NCBI RefSeq assembly: GCF_000425165.1
Contig: NZ_KE384325.1
Coordinates: forward strand, 48,685-112,684
Direction of reading: 5' to 3'
DNA from: Photobacterium halotolerans DSM 18316
GTDB taxonomy: Bacteria > Pseudomonadota > Gammaproteobacteria > Enterobacterales > Vibrionaceae
DNA length: 64,000 nucleotides
Part shown: one piece after another, positions 38,728-48,225 of the stretch
Layout of the letters: each line of letters opens with the position of its first letter
How positions within the stretch are numbered: the stretch's first letter is position 1
The notes under the pieces: generated by a model
Seen by the model: only the letters and a program-made list of their open reading frames with translations
Databases searched by the model: none
Told to the model about the DNA's origin: nothing
Program-made: the position numbers and the translations under genes

Positions 38728-40449
38728 ATGAAAGAATTGATAACACGCTGGTTAGCCAGAGATCCGGATCCCGTCACCCGCGAGGAGTTACAGAACCTGA
38801 TTGATGCCGGTAATGAACAGGAACTGAGCGATCGTTTCTCTGGTCGTCTCGCGTTTGGTACTGCGGGATTAAGAGGCATTGTGGGTGCAGGTCCCAACCG
38901 GATGAATAGACTGGTTATTCAGGAAACGGCCACAGGGCTGGGGCAGTATTTACAGCAAACTGTGCCTCAGGCGAAACAGCAAGGTGTTGTTATTGGTTAT
39001 GATGGCCGGCCAGATTCAAAAACCTTTGCCCATGATGCCGCCTCGGTATTAACGGCGCAGGGTATCAAGGTTTACCTGACGGTCACTGTCGCGCCAACCC
39101 CGCTGGTGGCTTACGGTGTCACAGTCTTAAAGGCGGCTGCAGGTATTGTTGTGACAGCCAGTCATAACCCGCCGGCTTACAACGGGTTTAAAGTGTACTG
39201 GGGCAATGGGGCGCAGATTATTCCCCCTCATGACAAAGGTATTGCTGCTGCCATTGACAAAGCGGCGATAGGATCGCTTGATCTGATGGATCTCGATGAA
39301 GCCCGGAATCAGGGTTTGCTGGTCTGGCTGGATGATGAATTTTATAACGATTACAGAGCATCGATTAAACAAAGTGCATTGCTGCAAAATCATGCCAAAC
39401 CCGAGGCGGTCAGCATTGCTTACACTGCGATGCATGGTGTGGGTGCACAAATGGCAGAAACTCTGCTGGCCGACGCCGGATTTACCCACGTATACAGTGT
39501 CGCCGCTCAGCGAGAGCCGGACGGGACGTTCCCGACGGTAAATTTCCCTAATCCTGAAGAACCGGGCGCTATGGATCTGGTTATCGCGGAAGCGGAGAAA
39601 CACCACGCGACCTTAGCATGTGCTAACGACCCGGATGCCGATCGTTTTGCGGTGGCGGTCCGTACCCCTGAAGGGCAGTACAAAATGCTGACAGGCGATC
39701 AGGTCGGTGTCTTGCTGGGACATTACTTGCTGACCAGAGCAAATCCTGAAACCAGCCTTGTCGGTACTACGATTGTCTCTTCCAGCCTGCTGCAAAAAGT
39801 GGCGTCGCGTGTCGGTGCCGATTACTACCAGACACTCACTGGCTTTAAATGGCTGACCAATATAGCGATGGAGAAACAGCGTGAAGACAGTTGTTTCCTG
39901 TTTGCGTATGAAGAAGCGCTCGGTTATACCGTGGGCAATATGGTGTGGGATAAAGACGGTTTATCTGCCATGCTGGCGTTTGCGCAAATGACGGCGGAAC
40001 TGGCTGCGCAAGGTCGCACCGTGTGGGATCAGCTGGAAGCCATCTATCGCGAACACGGCCTGTATGTCAATTCACAGGTCAGTATTGCTCTGTCACCAAA
40101 CTCTCCGCCCATCGGTGACGCCCTGCGTCAGCAACCGCCTGAGGAAATTGCCGGGCGGAAAGTTGTGCGTATCGATGATCTGAAATCCTCCACACGCTAC
40201 AAGGCTGATGGTTCAGTCGAGACGATCGATCTGCCCGCCAGTGATGTGCTGATTTATTTCCTGGAAGATGATTCCAGAGTGGTCGTCCGTCCTTCCGGCA
40301 CAGAACCTAAGCTGAAATGCTACTACGAGGTGGTTGAGGTCATTGAGCAGATCGACACTCTGGAGCATGCCTATCAGCGCGCTCAAAGCAGTATGGACGA
40401 ACTGGTACAGCGTCATCAGAACAGTTTGACGGGCCTGACCGACAGGTAA
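38728..40449 (+). CDS. Phospho-sugar mutase (phosphoglucomutase/phosphomannomutase family)
   Basis: 573 residues of the alpha-D-phosphohexomutase superfamily. FGTAGLRG near the N-terminus, active-site phosphoserine loop VTASHNPPAYNGFK, metal loop DPDADRF, sugar-binding YEEALGYTVG, and phosphate-binding RPSGTEPKLKCY. Length and motifs fit the PGM2-like group interconverting glucose or ribose phosphates. Start at 38728 has AGGAAG upstream; the in-frame ATG at 38686 is unlikely. Confidence 0.9.
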   Translation: MKELITRWLARDPDPVTREELQNLIDAGNEQELSDRFSGRLAFGTAGLRGIVGAGPNRMNRLVIQETATGLGQYLQQTVPQAKQQGVVIGYDGRPDSKTFAHDAASVLTAQGIKVYLTVTVAPTPLVAYGVTVLKAAAGIVVTASHNPPAYNGFKVYWGNGAQIIPPHDKGIAAAIDKAAIGSLDLMDLDEARNQGLLVWLDDEFYNDYRASIKQSALLQNHAKPEAVSIAYTAMHGVGAQMAETLLADAGFTHVYSVAAQREPDGTFPTVNFPNPEEPGAMDLVIAEAEKHHATLACANDPDADRFAVAVRTPEGQYKMLTGDQVGVLLGHYLLTRANPETSLVGTTIVSSSLLQKVASRVGADYYQTLTGFKWLTNIAMEKQREDSCFLFAYEEALGYTVGNMVWDKDGLSAMLAFAQMTAELAAQGRTVWDQLEAIYREHGLYVNSQVSIALSPNSPPIGDALRQQPPEEIAGRKVVRIDDLKSSTRYKADGSVETIDLPASDVLIYFLEDDSRVVVRPSGTEPKLKCYYEVVEVIEQIDTLEHAYQRAQSSMDELVQRHQNSLTGLTDR

Positions 40450-40475
40450 GTCTTTGTCGCTGTCTGAACAAAAAA

Positions 40476-40503
40476 ACGCCAGCTTTGCCGCTGGCGTTTT
40501 TAT
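40476..40503 (+). terminator. Terminator after phospho-sugar mutase
   Basis: ACGCCAGC-TTTGCC-GCTGGCGT with flanking A-run and T-run, so it may act in both directions. Confidence 0.9.
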
Positions 40504-40569
40504 TGATACCCAAGGCCACTGTCAGTTGCGATGCTGGTTGCAGCTTATGCCAATGGCTGGCCGGGCAGG

Positions 40570-41025
40570 TTATGAATCTGACGCGTGACCGCTCAGGCTG
40601 GCATAACGGTGCAGCAGCTCTGTCAGCGACTGAATCCAGCCGAAGGTATCTGACGGCGCGTTTTTCAGCAGCTTCTCAACTTCCTGGCAATGCTGCTCCA
40701 GGGTGACGACTTCTTCCATCTGAAAAGCCATGGCATAAAAGTGCCACAGCAGCAGCCGTGTCATTCGCTCGGTGTTTTGTTTTGCCTGTTCAGAGCCGGA
40801 AAAGGCGGAAGAGACTTCCCCTAAAGCAATTGCCGACATTCTGAGCATGGCGTCAAACTGGGCTGCACGCAGGCGATCCGCTGTTTGGGTTTCCTCTGGC
40901 TCAAAGGTGAATAACTCTTCCATGACATCCTCTGGCACCATACGGCTGAGGATACGCTGGCTGAACGCTTCCAGTTCGTGGCGGGGCATAGTGAGCAGAC
41001 AGTTCAATGTGTAATCCCGTTGCAT
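40570..41025 (-). CDS. Hypothetical helical protein next to mrcB
   Basis: 151 residues, not recognized. Predominantly helical, with conserved-looking segments MPRHELEAFSQRILSRMV and RLRAAQFDAMLRMSAIALGE, Leu-rich C-terminal helices, no signal peptide. Start at 41025 (MQRDYTLNCL) has GGAG-like sequence upstream; in-frame extension to 41151 is unsupported. Divergent from mrcB; the pairing may be incidental. Confidence 0.65.
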   Translation of the reverse strand: MQRDYTLNCLLTMPRHELEAFSQRILSRMVPEDVMEELFTFEPEETQTADRLRAAQFDAMLRMSAIALGEVSSAFSGSEQAKQNTERMTRLLLWHFYAMAFQMEEVVTLEQHCQEVEKLLKNAPSDTFGWIQSLTELLHRYASLSGHASDS

Positions 41026-41200
41026 CGCTCTCTTTCTCCGGTAAGGCTGTAATTTCGAGTGGCCCGTATTTTGCGTGATGATGTGGATAATTGCTACCGC
41101 TGTCATTCGGTTACAGCCGTGGAGCCCTTTGCACACGCGGTCTGGCGTCACTTAGTTGACACAGGATTGACAAAAAATGAGCAAAATTTAGCTATCTTGC

Positions 41201-43597
41201 ATGCCACAAAGTAATCAAATTATGCTGAATGTGCATATTCAGCAGTTAGCGAAGATGAAGGTAATGACAGAGTCTGAACAACAATCTGCCCATACTTCAG
41301 CCCGATATTTGCCGGGTAAGAATTCTGATGGGGGCGAGCCACCACGCCGCAGCAAGTGGAAAATTCTGCTTGCCCTTATTCTGGTTGGCAGCCTGGTGGC
41401 CATAGGCGGGCTGGGCTGGACGCTCAATAAACAGATAGCGGATAAATTTGCCGGCCAGCTCTGGCAGCTGCCGTCTGTGGTGTATGCCCGCGAACTGGTG
41501 CTGGAGCCTGGTGCACAGGTGCGGTACGAGGATTTGGTGAAAGAGCTGAAAGCCCTGAACTACCGTAAAGTCAGCAAGCCGACACGGGTGGGAGAGTACA
41601 GCACCAGCCGGCTGAAAGTGGAATTTATTCGTCGCCCCTTTCAGTCACGCAGTGGTCCCCAGCAGGCACGTCATGTGATTGCTGAATTTAACTACAGCTC
41701 GGTCAAACGTGTTGTCGATGCAGATACGCACCGTGAATACGGTATTTTCTCCGTTGAACCGCAAATGCTGGGTATGCTGGAAACTGACTCCAACGAGTTG
41801 CGTTTGTATAAGCCGAAATCAGAGCTGCCTTCCACGCTGATTGATGCATTGCTCGCAACAGAAGACCGTGATTTTTATACCCATGACGGCGTATCTGTGA
41901 TTGCCATCGGGCGTGCGTTTCTGGCGAACATGAAAGCGGGACGCACCGTTCAGGGCGGCAGTACGTTAACGCAGCAGTTAGCGAAGAACCTGTTTTTATC
42001 GAGTGAGCGCAGTCTGTGGCGGAAGTTTAAAGAAGCCTATATGGCGTTAATCATTGACTACCGTTACAACAAAGATGAAATCCTCGATGCGTATCTGAAT
42101 CAGGTCTATCTGGCACAAAGTGGCTCGGATGCAGTGCACGGTTTCGCCCTGGGTGCCCGTTTTTACTTCGGGTTGCCGCTGTCTGAACTGCGTATTGATC
42201 AGCAGGCACTGTTGGTCGGTATGGTGAAAGGACCGTCTTACTATAATCCCTGGCGCTATCCGGAGCGTGCGAAAGAGCGCCGGGATCTGGTGCTCAGCCT
42301 GCTGCACGACACCCAAAAGATTGATGATGAGACATATAATAAAGCCATCAAGCACGATTTGGATTTGCAGCCGAAAGGGCATGTCGCCAGCCGGCAACCT
42401 GCATTCTTCAGTTTATTGAAGCAAGAGCTGAACCAGCGTGTCAGTCAGGGCTATAAACCGGGTCTGGGTTTGCGCGTTTATACCACACTGGATCCTATTT
42501 CCCAGGCCAGTGCTGAGGGCGTTGTGCGGGCTAAAATGGCGGCACTCAAGAAGCAGCATGGCAAACAGCTTGAAACCGCGATGGTAGTTGCTGACCGCCA
42601 GACCGGTGAAATCCGCGCCATGGTCGGTGGCAGCCGTCCTGAGTTTGACGGATTCAACCGCGCACTGGATGCCCGCCGTCAGATTGGTTCGGTGGTGAAA
42701 CCGGCGGTGTATCTGTCGGCTCTGGCGCGGCCTGAGCGGTTCAGCCTGGCCAGCAATCTGGATGACAAACCGCTGACGCTCACCGATGAAAAGGGAAAAA
42801 CTTGGTCACCCCGCAATTATGATCGCCAGTTTCGCGGTGAAGTGCCTTTAGTGCAGGCTCTGGCGCGTTCCTATAACATACCGACAGTGAACCTGGGGAT
42901 GTCTGTTGGTTTAGATAACGTGGTGGATACCCTGGTTGATCTTGGCGTTGATCGTGGCCAGATCCCTCAGGTACCGGCAATCTTACTGGGTGCCTTTACT
43001 TTGTCGCCGTATGAAGTCACGCAGATGTACCAGACTATCGCCAACGAAGGCCGCCGCAGCGAACTGACGGCCTTGAGTGCTGTGACTGACAGCGATGGTG
43101 AGATGATTTATCAGGCATTGCCGACGGCGAAACAGGTGGTCTCCAAGCAATCTGCCTGGCTGACCATGTATGCGATGCAGAAAGTGGTCTCTGAAGGCAC
43201 AGCCCGTTATCTGGACTCGATCCTTCCGTCACTGAAGCTGGCCGGTAAAACCGGTACGTCTGACGAAGGCCGGGACTCCTGGTATGTAGGCGTTGATGGC
43301 CGTGAGGTTGTGACAGTGTGGATGGGCCGGGATGACAATAAAAATGTCAAGCTGACGGGATCGTCAGGCCCGCTGCGTCTGTATGCGGATTACATACAGC
43401 GTCGTGATCCTGAACCGGTCAAGCTGCAGGAACCGGAGAATATGACGGATGTTGCCTATCAGGTTAACCAGCAAGGCGGTTTGACACAGGCCTGTATCGG
43501 TCAGGTTGAGTTGCCTGTCTGGGATAAAGACGGTCGTCAGTCTCAAGGCTGTGAAAATAAAGTCTCTACCATTATTCGCTCGATCTTTAATTGGTAA
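41201..43597 (+). CDS. mrcB: Penicillin-binding protein 1B (bifunctional)
   Basis: Polymerizes glycan strands and cross-links peptides in the periplasm. 798 residues from this start: a short cytoplasmic tail, one membrane anchor (ILLALILVGSLVAIGGLGW), UB2H domain, glycosyltransferase domain with ATEDRDFYTHDG and GGSTLTQQLAKN, and transpeptidase domain with the Ser in GSVVKPAVY (SxxK), SYN and KTGTSDEGRDSWY. The true start may be the ATG at 41264 (MTESEQQSAH). A terminator follows. Confidence 0.95.
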   Translation: MPQSNQIMLNVHIQQLAKMKVMTESEQQSAHTSARYLPGKNSDGGEPPRRSKWKILLALILVGSLVAIGGLGWTLNKQIADKFAGQLWQLPSVVYARELVLEPGAQVRYEDLVKELKALNYRKVSKPTRVGEYSTSRLKVEFIRRPFQSRSGPQQARHVIAEFNYSSVKRVVDADTHREYGIFSVEPQMLGMLETDSNELRLYKPKSELPSTLIDALLATEDRDFYTHDGVSVIAIGRAFLANMKAGRTVQGGSTLTQQLAKNLFLSSERSLWRKFKEAYMALIIDYRYNKDEILDAYLNQVYLAQSGSDAVHGFALGARFYFGLPLSELRIDQQALLVGMVKGPSYYNPWRYPERAKERRDLVLSLLHDTQKIDDETYNKAIKHDLDLQPKGHVASRQPAFFSLLKQELNQRVSQGYKPGLGLRVYTTLDPISQASAEGVVRAKMAALKKQHGKQLETAMVVADRQTGEIRAMVGGSRPEFDGFNRALDARRQIGSVVKPAVYLSALARPERFSLASNLDDKPLTLTDEKGKTWSPRNYDRQFRGEVPLVQALARSYNIPTVNLGMSVGLDNVVDTLVDLGVDRGQIPQVPAILLGAFTLSPYEVTQMYQTIANEGRRSELTALSAVTDSDGEMIYQALPTAKQVVSKQSAWLTMYAMQKVVSEGTARYLDSILPSLKLAGKTGTSDEGRDSWYVGVDGREVVTVWMGRDDNKNVKLTGSSGPLRLYADYIQRRDPEPVKLQEPENMTDVAYQVNQQGGLTQACIGQVELPVWDKDGRQSQGCENKVSTIIRSIFNW

Positions 43598-43617
43598 CAG
43601 TGACTGAAAATCATCAG

Positions 43618-43648
43618 CGGGTCGGTTACAATGCCGACCCGTTTTTTT
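43618..43648 (+). terminator. mrcB terminator
   Basis: CGGGTCGG-TTACAATG-CCGACCCG followed by seven Ts. Confidence 0.92.
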
Positions 43649-43667
43649 ATCTGAAGAGTAACCTTTT

Positions 43668-44201
43668 ATGCGGCTTCTCAAGCGTACGGTTCATCCTGAT
43701 ATCTCTGATTTAAGTGGTTCGGTGTTTTACCGTGCAGCAGCCAGAGCAATCATTCTGGACGGTGACAATATTCTGATGCTCTACACCGCAAGGTATCACG
43801 ACTACACCTTACCCGGTGGTGGTATTGATGAAGGGGAAGAGATCGAGGCCGGGCTGATCCGCGAGCTGCAGGAAGAAACAGGCGCCCGCAATATCCGTGA
43901 CATTGTCCCTTTTGGTCTCTACGAAGAGTACCGGCCATGGTACAAACCTGAGTTTGATATCATGCATATGAAATCATTCTGCTTCACCTGCCGCATCGAC
44001 AGTCAGTTAGGTGAAACGCAGTTGGAAGCGTATGAAATCCAGAATGGCATGAAACCTGTCTGGATCAATATCCATGATGCGATTGCTCATAACGAAGAAA
44101 CCCTGGCAAAAAGTGAGAAAAAAGGGCTGTCCGTGGAGCGTGAGCTGTTTTTGCTTCAATGTATCCGCGATGAGTTGCTGACGGTGGCTGAGAAAGCCTG
44201 A
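43668..44201 (+). CDS. Nudix hydrolase
   Basis: 177 residues with a complete Nudix box, G-x5-E-x7-REUXEEXGU, visible as GGIDEGEEIEAGLIRELQEETGA split over residues about 46-68. Hydrolyses a nucleoside diphosphate-linked substrate; which one cannot be told. Starts 20 bp after the mrcB terminator, so it has its own promoter or reads from incomplete termination. Confidence 0.9.
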   Translation: MRLLKRTVHPDISDLSGSVFYRAAARAIILDGDNILMLYTARYHDYTLPGGGIDEGEEIEAGLIRELQEETGARNIRDIVPFGLYEEYRPWYKPEFDIMHMKSFCFTCRIDSQLGETQLEAYEIQNGMKPVWINIHDAIAHNEETLAKSEKKGLSVERELFLLQCIRDELLTVAEKA

Positions 44202-44355
44202 TGTGGGTGTTCTCCTAAAGCAAGTGATTGATTGCATTGTTCAAGACAGAAAGTGAATTCACTCGATAAATACTAACTTTACCGTTATTTTACACGCGAG
44301 ATGGACAGAAACTGCCTATTATTATACCCAAGTAATCGTATTTCTGGAGATAGTT

Positions 44356-44943
44356 ATGGCTTTATCAGTTCGCAATATGGTTTTTGTCGCTCTGGCGGTG
44401 TTTCCTCTCTGTGCATCAGCGGCCTGGAAACTGGATAACAGCCAATCGCAATTGCGTTTCCTGTCGGTGAAAAATAACAGTGTCATTGAGCAACATACTT
44501 TCAAAGAGCTGGAAGGCACTATCACTGATCAGGGGGAAGTGCAGGTGATGCTGGATTTATCCAGTGTGGACACGCAAATTCCCATCCGTGATGAACGTAT
44601 GAAAGCGATGCTGTTTAAGGTATCGGACTACCCCAAAGCAATGCTGGAAGGCGAGGTGGACGTTACCGGTCTGGCGGATTTGAAACCGGGAGAAACACTG
44701 ACTCAGCAAGTGTCTCTTAAGCTTAATTTGCATGGTGCTATCAATCCGGTGAATGCGGACTTGCGGATTACACGTCTGGTTGACGGTACGCTGATGGTCA
44801 GCAGCCAGAGCCCGATTATCATTGATGGTAAAGCATTCGGCTTGGAAAAGGGAATTACCGCATTACAAGAAGTCGCAAATCTGAATGGCATATTGCCAAG
44901 TGTCCCTGTCTTTGTGAATCTGGCGTTTGTGCCTGAGTCATAA
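44356..44943 (+). CDS. YceI family periplasmic protein
   Basis: 195 residues with a Sec signal peptide (cleavage likely after ASA, about residue 22) and the lipocalin-like YceI pattern: AWKLDNSQSQLRFLSVKN, VMLDLSSVDTQIPIRDERMK and a C-terminal FVNLAFVP. YceI proteins bind isoprenoid-type lipids such as polyprenyl chains in the periplasm. GGAG upstream. Physiological role unknown. Confidence 0.88.
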   Translation: MALSVRNMVFVALAVFPLCASAAWKLDNSQSQLRFLSVKNNSVIEQHTFKELEGTITDQGEVQVMLDLSSVDTQIPIRDERMKAMLFKVSDYPKAMLEGEVDVTGLADLKPGETLTQQVSLKLNLHGAINPVNADLRITRLVDGTLMVSSQSPIIIDGKAFGLEKGITALQEVANLNGILPSVPVFVNLAFVPES

Positions 44944-45020
44944 CCCTCTGAATTATTTTGACCTTGGCGGTCACGCTCATTATGCTTTTGCCTTATTCAT
45001 CTTGAATACAGGGAGTGGTT

Positions 45021-45638
45021 ATGAAGAGCGTGACGGTCAATGGTAAGCAAATTCAACCGGGAAAAGTGATCTGCATAGGCCGCAATTATGCAGCCCACAT
45101 CGAAGAGCTGGGCAATGAAATGCCCGAAGAGATGGTCATTTTCATGAAACCTAACACTGCGATCGGAGATGAATTACACGCCACCCACGGCGGTGAAGTG
45201 CTGCATTATGAAGCCGAGATCGCGTATCTCTATCATGGCGGCCGGTTCAGCGCAGCCGCTCTGGGGTTGGATCTTACCAAACGTGATTTGCAATCTAAAC
45301 TGAAAGCCAAAGGGCTCCCGTGGGAGCGCAGCAAGGTGTTCGAAGGAGCCGCACTGTTCAGTGAGTTCGTTGCTTTGCCCGATTCTGATTTCCCGCTTGG
45401 ATTAACGCTGCACATAGACGGCACCCTGATTCAGAAAGGTGACACAACCTTCATGCTTTACTCTCCGGAGGTTATCCTGGCTGAAGTGCAGAAGGTCATT
45501 CCGCTTGAGGACGGCGATGTGGTGATGACCGGGACACCGAAAGGGGTTGGTCAGGTGATAGCAGGGCAAGAATTTCTTGGTGCATTAACCTGTAATGAGG
45601 AAGAGCTGGTCGGTATTGGCTGGAAAGCAAAGGGCTGA
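45021..45638 (+). CDS. Fumarylacetoacetate hydrolase family protein
   Basis: 205 residues of the FAH C-terminal domain type (YcgM-like acylpyruvase or oxaloacetate decarboxylase group). Signature CIGRNYAAHIEELGN, metal-binding HYEAEIAYLY (E-x-E) and TGTPKGVG near the C-terminus. Start at 45021 has GGGAG 6 nt upstream; a GTG at 45015 overlaps that site. Not part of the tyrosine pathway cluster; a separate 2-oxo acid hydrolase or decarboxylase. Confidence 0.88.
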   Translation: MKSVTVNGKQIQPGKVICIGRNYAAHIEELGNEMPEEMVIFMKPNTAIGDELHATHGGEVLHYEAEIAYLYHGGRFSAAALGLDLTKRDLQSKLKAKGLPWERSKVFEGAALFSEFVALPDSDFPLGLTLHIDGTLIQKGDTTFMLYSPEVILAEVQKVIPLEDGDVVMTGTPKGVGQVIAGQEFLGALTCNEEELVGIGWKAKG

Positions 45639-45684
45639 TCCCTGTTTCAGCCGGAGACAAGTTGACACAAAGCGGTAGGTATCC

Positions 45685-45918
45685 ATGTTCGAAAAACGTG
45701 ATTTGGTCAAACTGGCCAATATGAAAATGCCTTTTGGCAAATACAGTGGCCGGGTACTTATCGATTTACCTGAACCTTATCTGTTATGGTTTGCTAAGCA
45801 GGGCTTTCCGGAAGGCGAGCTGGGTCGATTGCTGGCGATCACGCTTGAAATGAAAATTGAAGGGTTAGAAGAGGTTATCAGGCCATTAAAAGGTTTTCGC
45901 TTTGATGCTCAGGCCTGA
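45685..45918 (+). CDS. DUF3820 family protein
   Basis: 77 residues with the DUF3820 core KMPFGKYSGRVLIDLPEPYLLWF and a helical tail. Small cytosolic family sometimes labelled quorum-sensing-regulated virulence factor in Pseudomonas; biochemical function unknown. 46 bp after the FAH-family gene and possibly co-transcribed. Confidence 0.85.
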   Translation: MFEKRDLVKLANMKMPFGKYSGRVLIDLPEPYLLWFAKQGFPEGELGRLLAITLEMKIEGLEEVIRPLKGFRFDAQA

Positions 45919-45936
45919 TCAATATCAGCTATCAGA

Positions 45937-45970
45937 AAATAACAGGGAGCCGTCTGGCTCCCTGTTATTT
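45937..45970. terminator. Bidirectional terminator
   Basis: A 15-bp perfect stem (AAATAACAGGGAGCC with its complement) around GTCT, flanked by A and T tracts, between convergent genes. Confidence 0.93.
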
Positions 45971-46393
45971 TTACTTACTCAGAAAGGCGTAGCCGGCCAC
46001 AAAGGCATTTTCCTGAAACTGGCGCAGTCCTGTGCCGCGGAAATCGACTGACAACGGGCTTCTTTTCAGCTTTTCTTTGATATCGGCGTTGCTGATAAAA
46101 GTGACATCCAGATCGTCAATCAGCTGAATAGCGGTTTCCATTTTGAAGCTTTCAGCGCTTCCCGCATGCTTGCCACGCGTTTCGCGAGTTTTAATCACGA
46201 TATGCTCCACCTGGTAGTCTTCGACCAGTTTTTTGAAGCTTTTCTGAAATTGACGCATCTGTTGGTTGTCAAAGGCATCGCTAAGCACCAGTTTCTGCGA
46301 TCGGCAGTCAGGAATTGAAAACATCCCTTGTTTCAGTGACAGCAGACAAAGGTTAGCTTCTTTACCTTTCAGCTCAACGGCAAAAATTTTCAT
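45971..46393 (-). CDS. DUF3010 family protein
   Basis: 140 residues with the DUF3010 pattern: MKIFAVELKGKEANLCLLSL, a KLVLSDAFDNQQMRQFQKSF helix, IVIKTRETRGKHAG and FVAGYAFL at the end. It looks like a RuvC/RNase H-like small fold, but function is unknown. Start at 46393 chosen by family length; an upstream ATG at 46435 is possible. Restricted mainly to gammaproteobacteria. Confidence 0.82.
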   Translation of the reverse strand: MKIFAVELKGKEANLCLLSLKQGMFSIPDCRSQKLVLSDAFDNQQMRQFQKSFKKLVEDYQVEHIVIKTRETRGKHAGSAESFKMETAIQLIDDLDVTFISNADIKEKLKRSPLSVDFRGTGLRQFQENAFVAGYAFLSK

Positions 46394-46624
46394 GGTATAT
46401 CTCGAATAATGACTATGGCGGCTATTGTAAGCCAAGATACGACGGGCTGTCAGTGATAATCACTGCGAGAGGCTGATTTTTTACCGGGTTTCGCTGTGTT
46501 GCATTTGGGTGAAACGAGAGAAAGGTTAAGGGGTTTAACATTTTTTAAACAATCTTTTCTGCTTGCTTATAAATGTGCTTATACTTTTCATATCAAGCTG
46601 TTGACCGTGATTAAGGGATATAAG

Positions 46625-47068
46625 ATGAGATTCAGACTTACGCCCCCTTTAGTGTTTTTAATTACCCTGGCTGCAATGTATTTGCTGGCTCAGTATCTTC
46701 CGCTATGGCGTTTTAGTTTTCCGGGTAAGATTTTATTAGAATGGGTGTTCAGTGTATTGGCTGTCGGCTTCGGATTGGCCGGCATTATGGCCTTTGCCCG
46801 TGCGAAAACGGCAATCAACCCACGAAAAACAACACGGCTGGTGACGTCTGGCGTCTATCGGATATCAAGAAATCCGATTTACCTGGGGTTGCTGTTGTTA
46901 CTGGTAGCGGTTTTTCTCAATCTGTCGGCCATTTCCAGTCTGATCATGATTCCTGTATTTGCCATTTATATGAATTATGTGCAGATTGCGGCAGAGGAAA
47001 AGGTACTGAGACATGCGTTTGGCCAGCAGTATCAGGAGTATTGCCAGCATGTCAGGCGGTGGTGCTGA
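46625..47068 (+). CDS. Isoprenylcysteine carboxyl methyltransferase-like (PEMT/ICMT fold) membrane protein
   Basis: 147 residues with four hydrophobic segments and the family signature TSGVYRISRNPIYLGLLLLL followed by EEKVLRHAFGQQYQEYCQHVRRW. These membrane proteins methylate lipids or small thiols with S-adenosylmethionine; bacterial substrates are mostly unknown. Start at 46625 follows AAGGGATAT; earlier ATGs lack a site. Confidence 0.87.
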   Translation: MRFRLTPPLVFLITLAAMYLLAQYLPLWRFSFPGKILLEWVFSVLAVGFGLAGIMAFARAKTAINPRKTTRLVTSGVYRISRNPIYLGLLLLLVAVFLNLSAISSLIMIPVFAIYMNYVQIAAEEKVLRHAFGQQYQEYCQHVRRWC

Positions 47069-47083
47069 TAGGGATCGGGTCAT

Positions 47084-47112
47084 AAAACAGGGAGCTGTGT
47101 GCTCCCTGTTTT
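47084..47112. terminator. Bidirectional terminator
   Basis: AAAACAGGGAGC-TGTGT-GCTCCCTGTTTT between convergent genes. Its stem core (ACAGGGAGC) is the same as that of the terminator at 45937. Confidence 0.92.
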
Positions 47113-47123
47113 GGATCTGAGGG

Positions 47124-47492
47124 TTAGCGATCCGCAACGGAATGTTTAGGTTTCAGCGGCTGGCCGGCAAAGCGAATACCGCGCCAGCCATATTTCATGA
47201 ATGTGCGTATATTCATATGATCTGTGCCATCAGGGTTGTTCAGCACAGTATCAAAATAGTGATGGCCGAAACAGGCTAGCGTTTCCTGCTCAGAGAGTTT
47301 GTGCTGCTGGGCAAAGGCGAAGATACGGCACGAGCCTTCATTACTGCCCGCTTCGTTGGCAAGGGTTTCATTACCCAGACCATTACTGAACGCCGTTGGC
47401 CTGTACTCATAGTGCTGGTCAATGACACTCAGGACATTGTCAAAAACCACGCTCGAGGGTGATTCCTTGATGATTTTGAGCAGCGTATCCAT
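47124..47492 (-). CDS. HopJ family protein
   Basis: 122 residues matching the HopJ type III effector family: FDNVLSVIDQHYEYRPTAFSNG, GSCRIFAFAQ, ACFGHHYFDTV and a C-terminal NIRTFMKYGWRGI. Despite the family name it is a widespread conserved protein in marine gammaproteobacteria with no secretion system nearby; a housekeeping role is more likely. Function unknown. Confidence 0.87.
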   Translation of the reverse strand: MDTLLKIIKESPSSVVFDNVLSVIDQHYEYRPTAFSNGLGNETLANEAGSNEGSCRIFAFAQQHKLSEQETLACFGHHYFDTVLNNPDGTDHMNIRTFMKYGWRGIRFAGQPLKPKHSVADR

Positions 47493-47620
47493 GCTGTTCT
47501 CCTGCTAGTTATATTGAGGAAAAACGGGGGAGGAAGCCCCCGTATCAGCTCTGCTTATCCGGCCTGTGCGTCCGGTTATGCAGAGATTATAAGTGGGTTC
47601 AGGTTCAATAGTTGGCGCGC

Positions 47621-48022
47621 TTAGCGTTTACCTGATTTTTTGGACTGCTGTCTCAGCGCGTCGTCCAGCTCTTCCGGGTACAGGATAACGCCTTCCTGAT
47701 CCAGGTTCGGGAAGACGACAATTGCCAGTTCGTCGTCTTCTAATCCAGGTGTCCAGCGACTGTGCCATTTGTTGATTGAAATCGATTCAGGCTTACATTC
47801 TGCCCAGTCTCCGGTTGCCCAGGCTTGCGCGAACTCCTGATTCGGCCAAATTGGCACACAGTCTTCATCCTCGCTGTTTAACATGACACAGCCGTGTTCG
47901 TCGGTCAGAATCCAGATCTGCCCCTGACTTGTCACTTCTTTCAGCAGGTATTGACATCTTTTTTCCGCATCATACTGCAAAATAGTGTCAATTTGTTCGG
48001 TGGATAAAGGGGTGGTGGACAT
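47621..48022 (-). CDS. DUF2750 family protein
   Basis: 133 residues with the DUF2750 pattern: IDTILQYDAEKRCQYLLKEV, an IWILTDEHGCVML strand, PIWPNQEFAQAWATGDWAEC and a C-terminal acidic VFPNLDQEGVILYPEELDDAL. Small acidic cytosolic protein, function unknown. A second DUF2750 member lies at 60542. Confidence 0.8.
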   Translation of the reverse strand: MSTTPLSTEQIDTILQYDAEKRCQYLLKEVTSQGQIWILTDEHGCVMLNSEDEDCVPIWPNQEFAQAWATGDWAECKPESISINKWHSRWTPGLEDDELAIVVFPNLDQEGVILYPEELDDALRQQSKKSGKR

Positions 48023-48225
48023 AGTTGGATCCTGTTTTCGGATGTTGATTATGATGATCTGTTGATTGGCGGAGCTATTGGCAACTGGCAGCGCTTAGAA
48101 AAACGGCAGTACAGCCCCCCTGAACAACTGCTCTAAGCATAGTGGAAAGCGGGATGGGAAGAAAGAGGGAAGCTAACGCGAAAAAAATGCCAGCAGAGAC
48201 TGGCATTTCTGATCAGCAGCCTGAG

